Assembly (NCBI GenBank): GCA_004554555.1
Contig: SFLN01000069.1
Span: forward strand, 1-10,465
From: [Eubacterium] saphenum
GTDB taxonomy: Bacteria; Bacillota; Clostridia; Oscillospirales; Ruminococcaceae
Length of the DNA: 10,465 nt
Direction: 5' to 3'
Position 1 is the stretch's first letter, and each line of letters opens with the position of its first letter. Under the pieces are notes generated by a model. The model searched no databases, was not told the origin of the DNA, and worked only from the letters and a program-made list of their open reading frames with translations. Made by a program: the position numbers and the translations under genes. Below, in pieces: positions 5,287-10,465 of the stretch.

Positions 5287-7692
5287 ATGAAGATTTTACA
5301 AAGCTGGCTTAAAGAATACGTTGACATAGATGTTTCCACGGAAAAGCTCGTGGAAAAGCTCTTCGGCGCGGGTTTTGAGGTTGAGGAAACAATTTATCTC
5401 GGCAAGGATATCGAGAAAATCGTTGTCGGAGAGGTAACTTCTATCGAAAAATACGAGGGAACACACCTTTATATATGCCACGTCAACTGCGGCTCTTACG
5501 GCGAGGACAACCTCATTTTAACGGGCGCGGACAACGTTTTCAAGGGCGCGAAAGTACCCGCGGCGGTTGTCGGAGCAAAGCTCCCCGGCGGTCTTGAAAT
5601 TCAGCCGCGCAAGATGAAGGATATGATGAGCTACGGTATGCTCTGCTCGGGCGGCGAGCTTGGAATTGACGACAACTGGATAAAAGGCGCTTCGGTAAAC
5701 GGAATTCTCATTCTCCCCGAGGACGCTCCCGTCGGCGAGGATATCGTGAAATATCTCGGCTTGGACGACTACGTTTTCGACATCTCGATTACCGCAAACC
5801 GTCCCGATTGTCAGTCGGTTGTCGGTATTGCGCGCGAGGTTGCTGCATTCCTCAAAAAGCCGCTCAAGGAGCCGGATTACAGCTTCACCACAACCGATAA
5901 AACTCAGAGCGAAATCTCGATTGAGGTTATCGACAAGGATTTGTGCCCGCGCTATCTCGGTCACTACATTTATGATGTACAGCACTTTGAAAGCCCGCAG
6001 TGGATGAAGCGCAGACTTGCCGTGTGCGGTTTCGGTGCAATTGACGCGATTGTTGATATCACAAACTATGTTCTTCTGGAAATCGGTCAGCCTATGCACG
6101 CGTTTGATTTGGACACCCTTGACGGCAAATCCATCGTGGTAAGACGCGCGACAAACGGCGAGAAAATCACAACTCTTGACGAAAAAGAACGCACCCTGAC
6201 GAGTGAAAATCTGCTTATCTGCGACAAGGTCAAGGGCGTCGGACTTGCGGGAATTATGGGCGGTCTGAACTCCGAAATCAAGCCGCAGACAAACGAAATT
6301 CTCCTCGAAGCCGCGAAATTCCGCCGCGACAATGTACGAAAGACATCGCGCGCGCTCGGTCTGCACACGGACGCTGCGGCGCGTTTTGAAAAGGGCGTTG
6401 ACGAATACGGCGTTGAAATGGGTATGGCGAGAGCGCTCAATCTTGTCGAAAAACTCGGCGTGGCAAAAATCAGCTCCTCGCACTTTGACGTTACCGCGGG
6501 CGAAAACACCGCTCCGAGAACCTTTGATGTGACCGTTGAAAAGGTGAACTCGGTGCTCGGAATTGAAGTTCCGCAGAGCGAAATCGTGAGCATTCTCAAA
6601 GCGCTCGCGTTCGGCGTTTCCGAGAACGGCTCAACGCTCACGATTACAGTTCCCCGCTACCGCGAAGATGTCGAGAATTACCAGGATATCGCTGAGGAGG
6701 TTATCAGAGAGTACGGCTACGACCACGTTATCCCGACGTTTCTCAAAACCGCCGAGGTTACAGGCGGCGGCTTGAATTTCCTCCAGAACAAGGAGCTTGC
6801 CGCGAAGAAATTCTTCTGCTCGTGCGGATTTTACGAGATACAGACGCTTGCGATGTACTCGAAGCGCGAGCTTGATATGATTATGCTCCCCGAAAACGCG
6901 CCCGAGAGAAAGGTTATCGAGCTGCTCAACCCCATCACCGACAATCTCTCGATTATGCGTACGGTTATGAGCCCGTGCATGATAAACGTCATCGCGGACA
7001 ATGTCAAAAACGACCGCTCCGAGGGACGTTTCTTTGAACTTGCGAACATCTATCTCCCGAAAAATCTCCCGCTCACCGAGGCTCCCGAGGAGCGCAAAAT
7101 CCTTTGCCTGGGCGCTTTCGGAGCAAACGAGAGCTTCTTCACCGTCAAGGCGGAAATCGAGGCTTTTGCTGCGGCAAACGGTCTTACGCTGCGTTTTGAG
7201 CGCGGTGAAAGGTGCTGGCTGCACCCGGGAATTACCGCGGAAATTTTCTGCGAGGGCGTGAACATCGGCGTGCTCGGAAAGCTGAGATACGAGGTTATCG
7301 ACAACCTCAACGTTGCCGAGGGCAAGAAGTCCGATTTGAACATTATTCTCGCAGAGCTTGATTACAGCACAATCCAGAGCCTCTACAAGCAGGAAATCAA
7401 GTACACTCCCGCGAGCGGTTTCGCGAAAATCAAGCGCGACCTTTCGCTCACTCTCGACAAGAAAACGCTCTGCGTTGAGGTTGAGGACGAAATCAAGGCG
7501 GCAAGCGATAAGGTTTCCGAGGTTGTTCTCTTCGACCACTACGAAAACGAGAAGCTCGGCTTAGGCAAGAAGAGCCTGTCGTTCTCGATAACCTTCGCGG
7601 ATAACGCGGACGTCACCGATGAACAAGCCGACGCGGAGATGGAAAAAATCACCGCGCGTCTGTCCGAAAAACTCGGCGCGGCGAGAAGATAA
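5287..7692 (+). CDS. pheT: Phenylalanine--tRNA ligase beta subunit
   Basis: An 801-residue protein, the full normal length for bacterial PheT. Domains in order are the N-terminal MKILQSWLKEYVDI segment, an EMAP-II-like tRNA-binding domain (about 40-155; ILTGADN, GMLCSGGELG), the FDISITANRPDC segment (164-175), the B3/4 editing domain (about 210-390) that removes mischarged Tyr, the B5 domain (about 400-475), the inactive catalytic-like core, and the C-terminal anticodon-binding FDX-ACB domain (last ~95 residues, starting near YTPASGFAKIKRDLS). The ATG at 5287 follows AAGGGGGA by 6 bases. It forms one transcription unit with pheS under the T-box. Nothing is broken or missing. A long imperfect hairpin begins 8 bases after the stop. 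Confidence 0.97.
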   Translation: MKILQSWLKEYVDIDVSTEKLVEKLFGAGFEVEETIYLGKDIEKIVVGEVTSIEKYEGTHLYICHVNCGSYGEDNLILTGADNVFKGAKVPAAVVGAKLPGGLEIQPRKMKDMMSYGMLCSGGELGIDDNWIKGASVNGILILPEDAPVGEDIVKYLGLDDYVFDISITANRPDCQSVVGIAREVAAFLKKPLKEPDYSFTTTDKTQSEISIEVIDKDLCPRYLGHYIYDVQHFESPQWMKRRLAVCGFGAIDAIVDITNYVLLEIGQPMHAFDLDTLDGKSIVVRRATNGEKITTLDEKERTLTSENLLICDKVKGVGLAGIMGGLNSEIKPQTNEILLEAAKFRRDNVRKTSRALGLHTDAAARFEKGVDEYGVEMGMARALNLVEKLGVAKISSSHFDVTAGENTAPRTFDVTVEKVNSVLGIEVPQSEIVSILKALAFGVSENGSTLTITVPRYREDVENYQDIAEEVIREYGYDHVIPTFLKTAEVTGGGLNFLQNKELAAKKFFCSCGFYEIQTLAMYSKRELDMIMLPENAPERKVIELLNPITDNLSIMRTVMSPCMINVIADNVKNDRSEGRFFELANIYLPKNLPLTEAPEERKILCLGAFGANESFFTVKAEIEAFAAANGLTLRFERGERCWLHPGITAEIFCEGVNIGVLGKLRYEVIDNLNVAEGKKSDLNIILAELDYSTIQSLYKQEIKYTPASGFAKIKRDLSLTLDKKTLCVEVEDEIKAASDKVSEVVLFDHYENEKLGLGKKSLSFSITFADNADVTDEQADAEMEKITARLSEKLGAARR

Positions 7693-7699
7693 AATCCCG

Positions 7700-7769
7700 T
7701 TTTAACACAAATTTCTCCTTGGCATATCGCGGAATTTGCCGCCTTATGTCAAGGAGATTTTGTATAAAA
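7700..7769. repeat. Long imperfect inverted repeat between pheT and the acetyltransferase gene
   Basis: The region folds into a long stem. TCTCCTTGGCATA pairs with TATGTCAAGGAGA (13 bp with one G-T wobble), extended outward by ACAAA/TTTGT (7707-7711 with 7759-7763) and TTTTA/TAAAA (7700-7704 with 7765-7769) across small internal loops. The tip holds an inner GCGG/CCGC stem. It lies directly after pheT and could end the pheST transcript, although the T-rich part is inside the stem rather than after it. A mobile palindromic element or RNA processing site is also possible. Confidence 0.6.
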
Positions 7770-7813
7770 TGCAGGTTTCACCGAATAATATTCATCAAAA
7801 AGGAGCAGAAATA

Positions 7814-8356
7814 ATGTACGCAACAACGCTTTACAGCCCCAAAAATTCCCTGTCAGACGAGCTTTTTTCGGAGATTTTTGATATACTGGAATATTCGTTT
7901 CCCGAGAATGAGCGGCGGGATTTTGACGCGCAGCTTGAAAAATCGAAATGTCCCGAATTTCGGACAATGACGCTCTCGGAGAACGGAAAGCTGCGTGGTT
8001 TTCTGAATTTCTGGGAGCTTTCGGACTTTGTTTATCTCGAGCACTTTGCCGTTGCCAAAGAGCTGCGCGGAAAAGGACTTGGCTCGGAGCTGATAAGGCA
8101 GCTCTGCGCGGTTTGCGTCGGAAAAACGATTGTTCTTGAAGCAGAGACGCCCGAGCTGAACGAGTTTTCATCGCGCAGAATTGAGTTTTACCGGCGGCTG
8201 GGCTTTCACACGAACCCGTTCCCCTACAAGCAGCCGCCTTACCGCGCCGGCGGCGAACCCGTGGAGCTTGTGATAATGTCGCGCCCGCTGCCGCTTTCCG
8301 AGGGTGATTTCGTGGAGAAAATCCGCGAGATTTATCGGAAGGTGTACGACTGCTGA
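7814..8356 (+). CDS. GNAT family N-acetyltransferase
   Basis: A 180-residue cytoplasmic protein. Residues 75-95 (LEHFAVAKELRGKGLGSELI) form motif A of the Gcn5-related acetyltransferases; RGKGLG (85-90) is the pyrophosphate loop that holds acetyl-CoA. LEAETPE (108-114) and RRIEFYRRLGF (121-131) fit the later strand-helix part (motif B). The acceptor substrate cannot be read from the sequence. The start at ATG 7814 is chosen because AAAAGGAG (7797-7804) precedes it; the frame is open further up to a TTG at 7736, but that lies inside the long hairpin and has no ribosome binding site. The gene is alone between the hairpin after pheT and a strong terminator, so it is probably a separate transcript or low-level readthrough from pheST. 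Confidence 0.85.
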   Translation: MYATTLYSPKNSLSDELFSEIFDILEYSFPENERRDFDAQLEKSKCPEFRTMTLSENGKLRGFLNFWELSDFVYLEHFAVAKELRGKGLGSELIRQLCAVCVGKTIVLEAETPELNEFSSRRIEFYRRLGFHTNPFPYKQPPYRAGGEPVELVIMSRPLPLSEGDFVEKIREIYRKVYDC

Positions 8357-8386
8357 ATTAAATTACCGACAATCAAATTTCAACGC

Positions 8387-8430
8387 AAAGAGAACACCCC
8401 GCAAATGTCGAGGTGTTCTCTTTATTTATC
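8387..8430. terminator. Bidirectional intrinsic terminator between convergent genes
   Basis: AAAGAGAACACC (8387-8398) and GGTGTTCTCTTT (8412-8423) form a perfect 12-bp stem with a 13-base loop. On the plus strand it runs into TTTATTTATC, giving a good rho-independent terminator for the acetyltransferase gene. On the minus strand the stem ends in TTT and is A-rich on its other side, so it can also end the ABC transporter transcript, whose last stop codon is at 8426. Confidence 0.9.
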
Positions 8431-8977
8431 TAACTTTTTCAAGTTTTCCCTTATCCATCTCGCAGACGGTATCGCAGAGAATGTCGATATCCTCGGCGGA
8501 GTGTGAGGCAATCAAAATGGTTTTGCCCTGCTCTTTCAATGCAAGCAAATACTCGCGCATATCCGCAACGCCGTCCTTGTCAAGACCGTTCATCGGCTCA
8601 TCGAGAACCAGCGAATCGGGGTTTAAGCCGACTTTTTCCATTGTATTTCGGATATCATCACGCGAGATTTTCCCGCGCAAATCCGCGAGCAATTTGAGAT
8701 TTTTGTAGCCCGAATAATACGGAATAAACCCCGGAGTTTCGATAATTATTCCCGCGTTTTTCGGGAAATCGCAATCCTTGCCAATACGCTTCCCGTCAAC
8801 AAGAATTTCACCCAAAGTTGGCTTAACAAAGCCGCAAATGCACTTCATCAGCATAGTTTTTCCGCTGCCGTTTCTGCCGATAAGTCCGTGAATTTTTCCG
8901 CGCTCGAAATGCACGGAAATGTCCTTCAAAATCTCGTTTTTCTGCAAAATCAAACTCACATTTTTTACGTCAATCAT
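8426..8977 (-). CDS. ABC transporter ATP-binding protein lacking the signature motif
   Basis: A 183-residue ATPase subunit of an ABC-2 type exporter. The Walker A loop is GRNGSGKT (34-41), the Q-loop region IIIETPGFIPYYSGYKNLK (78-96), Walker B LVLDEP (123-128), the D-loop NGLD (130-133) and the switch histidine His159 (ASHSAED). Between KVGLNP (115-120) and DSLVLDEP there should be about 25 residues with the LSGGQ-type signature (in this family usually like YSLGMRQR); they are absent, with the frame intact. The signature closes the ATP site of the partner subunit, so this protein probably cannot hydrolyse ATP normally. The total length is short by a similar amount compared with usual family members of about 205-215 residues. 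Its ATG overlaps the permease stop by 4 bases. I would treat it as a possible pseudogene, recent deletion or assembly error. Confidence 0.85.
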   Translation of the reverse strand: MIDVKNVSLILQKNEILKDISVHFERGKIHGLIGRNGSGKTMLMKCICGFVKPTLGEILVDGKRIGKDCDFPKNAGIIIETPGFIPYYSGYKNLKLLADLRGKISRDDIRNTMEKVGLNPDSLVLDEPMNGLDKDGVADMREYLLALKEQGKTILIASHSAEDIDILCDTVCEMDKGKLEKVR

Positions 8978-9852
8978 AACAATTTTCCTTCCGAGTTATT
9001 TGCAAAGCAATCGAATTTGTTTAGCGTGGTTAACCCGATAATCAATGATAAGATAATTAGCGCAGCGAAATAAATCCACGAGCACCAAATCGGATAAACA
9101 AGCTCGCGGCGAAACTCCGTGAAATGCAGCCAAACTACGGAATTCGCCATCGGCAGTGCCCACATCAACTCCGCTCTTATCGAGCAAAGCGCCGAGCCCG
9201 CCGCAATAATTCCTCCGCAAATCACAGCGCCTGCGGTCTTTTTGCCGATAATTGTGAAGAACAGCAAAATCATTCCCAGCAAAAACAGGTACACAAACAC
9301 AAACGCCGTGCTTTGAAAAACCGCTTCGATGAGCGACAGATGATTGAACAGGTTTTTCGGTAGCAAAAGTGCGCCGAAATTCTGCGAAAATTCGGGGAAT
9401 TCAATGCCGAAATTCAGCGCAACCTCGCTCCAGCTTGCACCCCAAAAGCCGCCGAACGCCGTTGAAATCACGCTTGCTGCGAAAATAAACGCAAGATACG
9501 CCGCGCACATCATCGCGAGATTTATAAGCTGCCCGACAAGCCAATTCAGCCTGCCCGTTCGGATTATCGAGAACATAAGGCTGCCATCGGTTTTTGGAAA
9601 ATCGGAAGAAACCGCGAGAAATCCGAGCGGAATTATCAGCAAAAGCGAACCCGAATTCAGTGCCGCGATGTACGGTTCAAGCGCGTTCAGCGGCTTTCCC
9701 ATAATCTCGGCGTTTTCGGAAAGCGGTTTTACGGCGAACAGGTAAATAAAAACGGCAAGCGCGGCGAGAATTATCATTCGCGAGTTTAAAATCCACTTGC
9801 GAAAATCCGTCAGCGCACAGAAAAACGCGGTTTTCAGATTGATTTTTTTCAC
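8974..9852 (-). CDS. ABC-2 type transporter permease
   Basis: A 292-residue integral membrane protein with about six hydrophobic segments: one near residues 25-40, then SLLLIIPLGFLAV, LINLAMMCAAYLAFIFAAS, a long one at VFVYLFLLGMILLFFTII, AGAVICGGIIAAGSALC and a last one at IYFAALIILSLIIGLTTL. The cytoplasmic stretch SSDFPKTDGSLMFSIIRTGR followed by WLVGQ is typical of permeases paired with small CcmA-like ATPases. The start is taken as GTG at 9852, because AGGGG lies about 7 bases upstream and the preceding gene ends one base before it; the frame extends seven more codons into that gene. It overlaps the ATPase start by 4 bases (ATGA). The cargo is unknown; families of this type export peptides or drugs, or give self-immunity. 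Confidence 0.82.
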   Translation of the reverse strand: MKKINLKTAFFCALTDFRKWILNSRMIILAALAVFIYLFAVKPLSENAEIMGKPLNALEPYIAALNSGSLLLIIPLGFLAVSSDFPKTDGSLMFSIIRTGRLNWLVGQLINLAMMCAAYLAFIFAASVISTAFGGFWGASWSEVALNFGIEFPEFSQNFGALLLPKNLFNHLSLIEAVFQSTAFVFVYLFLLGMILLFFTIIGKKTAGAVICGGIIAAGSALCSIRAELMWALPMANSVVWLHFTEFRRELVYPIWCSWIYFAALIILSLIIGLTTLNKFDCFANNSEGKLL

Positions 9853-9853
9853 G

Positions 9854-10245
9854 TCAGCACCCCTTGTCCGCACGTTTTTCCATAATTACGGCAAATCCCG
9901 CGAAAATCGCCGCCGCAAACAACACGTTTACCACGATAATTTTCACAAAAATCGCGTTCACTTCAATCTCAAAAAGCGCGCTCGCAGAGCTTGGAGTAAA
10001 CGGCAAGGTTCGGTCGAAAATATCATATTCTCCCGCTGCCACCGCATTTGTTTGGATATCGGAAAGCAGGGTTTCCGAGATGAATTTCAGCAGAAACGGC
10101 ACGCACAAAATTATGTATAAATTCGAGCAAAACGAGCATAAAAAGAACGCGGGAAGAACGCTCGCTGCCCCGTAAACAAACGCAGAAAGCGCCTTTTTTG
10201 CGATTGTGATAAACACTCCGTTTGGCAGATATTCCGCGATTATTC
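9854..10245 (-). CDS. Membrane protein of the ABC transporter operon, 5'-truncated
   Basis: About 130 residues of the C-terminal half of a membrane protein, from GIIAEYLPNG to the end at EKRADKGC. Two hydrophobic segments are clear: about ALSAFVYGAASVLPAFFLCSFC and the last one, FVKIIVVNVLFAAAIFAGFAVI. Between them is a stretch (VAAGEYDIFDRTLPFTPSS) that is probably outside the membrane. The stop codon is one base before the GTG of the next permease, so the two are co-translated and probably form a permease pair. The open frame continues rightward to 10438, but beyond about 10245 it is the antisense of a phenylacetate-CoA ligase and its residues are not real protein. The true start is missing from the window. 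I do not recognise a named family. Confidence 0.7.
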
Positions 10246-10465
10246 CGGGGGATTGCCAGTGCGGCAGCAAGTATCCTCGCATCGATGTGATTGCCGGGCG
10301 TACTGATGACATGATGAAAATCAAGGGCGTCAATGTATTCCCTAAGCAGATTGAGGAAATCCTCCAGCAGTTCCCTGAGCTTTCCAGCGAGTACCAGATC
10401 CGCATCTCCCATCTGGACGGCAAGGACACCATGCGCATCTACGTGGAGACCAACGGCTCCGTGGA
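10239..10465 (+). CDS. Phenylacetate--CoA ligase family protein, C-terminal fragment (partial at both ends)
   Basis: The plus-strand frame from about 10239 to the edge encodes 75 residues that read as the C-terminal part of a PaaK-type AMP-forming CoA ligase. IIPGDCQCG (10239-10265) matches the IIPGxCxCG segment, and GRTDDMMKIKGVNVFPKQIE (10296-10355) matches the hinge and C-terminal domain motif GRTDDM-IRGVNVFP-QIE. In the family this lid domain swings over after adenylation to form the CoA thioester of phenylacetate or another aryl acid; clostridial copies are often annotated as indolepyruvate-linked or of unknown substrate. There is no start codon and no upstream part of the gene, because a membrane protein gene on the other strand occupies the DNA to the left. 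Base texture changes here: C-ending codons (ATC, ACC, TAC, GGC) dominate, unlike the left neighbours. Confidence 0.85.
   Translation, partial: MIPGDCQCGSKYPRIDVIAGRTDDMMKIKGVNVFPKQIEEILQQFPELSSEYQIRISHLDGKDTMRIYVETNGSV

Noticed and set aside
6631..7539. A 302-codon minus-strand frame opposite pheT (and similar ones opposite the kinase at 2363-3010 and the hydrolase at 3081-3818)
   Set aside because: Codon bias in the real genes suppresses stops on the other strand. None of these frames shows a motif, ribosome binding site or plausible promoter.
7736..7813. TTG at 7736 as the start of the acetyltransferase
   Set aside because: It lies within the long palindrome and the added 26 residues do not belong to the GNAT fold; AAAAGGAG before ATG 7814 decides the start.
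10246..10438. N-terminal ~64 residues of the 194-codon minus-strand frame ending at 9854
   Set aside because: These residues are the reverse reading of a clear phenylacetate-CoA ligase segment on the plus strand and are not part of the membrane protein.
1..10465. CRISPR arrays, tRNA or rRNA genes, insertion sequences, phage or toxin-antitoxin genes
   Set aside because: I found no regularly spaced repeats, no cloverleaf-like or rRNA-like segments, and no transposase, integrase or toxin-like frames on either strand.

Overview
The window looks like Bacillota (Clostridia, probably Oscillospiraceae/Ruminococcaceae) DNA from a metagenome-style assembly. The evidence is a T-box leader in front of pheST, consensus sigma-A-type promoters (TTGACA-17-TATAAT), strong AGGAG ribosome binding sites, a translation factor IF-3 leader with an attenuator-like hairpin and a non-standard start codon, and a HPr with both the His15 and Ser46 sites of low-GC Gram-positives.

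Layout. (1) Positions 1-1865, minus strand: a fructose-type PTS cluster running fructose EIIBC, then HPr, then the first five codons of Enzyme I at the window edge. The 5' end of the EIIBC reading frame is not PTS sequence: its first ~39 codons are the N-terminus of translation initiation factor IF-3 (infC), joined in frame at a short stretch that both families share (AEALEKA). (2) Positions 1866-2236: a divergent control region. A consensus promoter drives the infC leader leftward and a second promoter drives the genes to the right. (3) Positions 2237-3959, plus strand: a pyridoxal/pyridoxamine kinase and a metallo-beta-lactamase-fold hydrolase, one base apart. (4) Positions 3956-7692: a consensus promoter whose -35 box contains the hydrolase stop codon, a T-box leader with a Phe (UUC) specifier, then pheS and pheT, the two subunits of phenylalanyl-tRNA synthetase. 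(5) Positions 7700-8356: a long imperfect hairpin and a GNAT acetyltransferase, closed by a bidirectional terminator. (6) Positions 8426-10240, minus strand: an ABC-2 type exporter operon (truncated membrane protein, permease, ATPase). The ATPase lacks the ABC signature segment. (7) Positions 10239-10465, plus strand: the C-terminal part of a phenylacetate-CoA ligase, abruptly joined to the truncated membrane protein.

Two abrupt joins (near 1750-1770 and 10239-10250) put unrelated gene pieces together, so the ends of this window may come from other places in the genome or from other organisms. The middle part (about 1775-10235) is coherent. I see no CRISPR array, tRNA, rRNA, insertion sequence or phage gene, and no convincing new multi-gene system. 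The most informative oddities are the infC/EIIBC fusion, the ABC ATPase without a signature motif and the paaK join.
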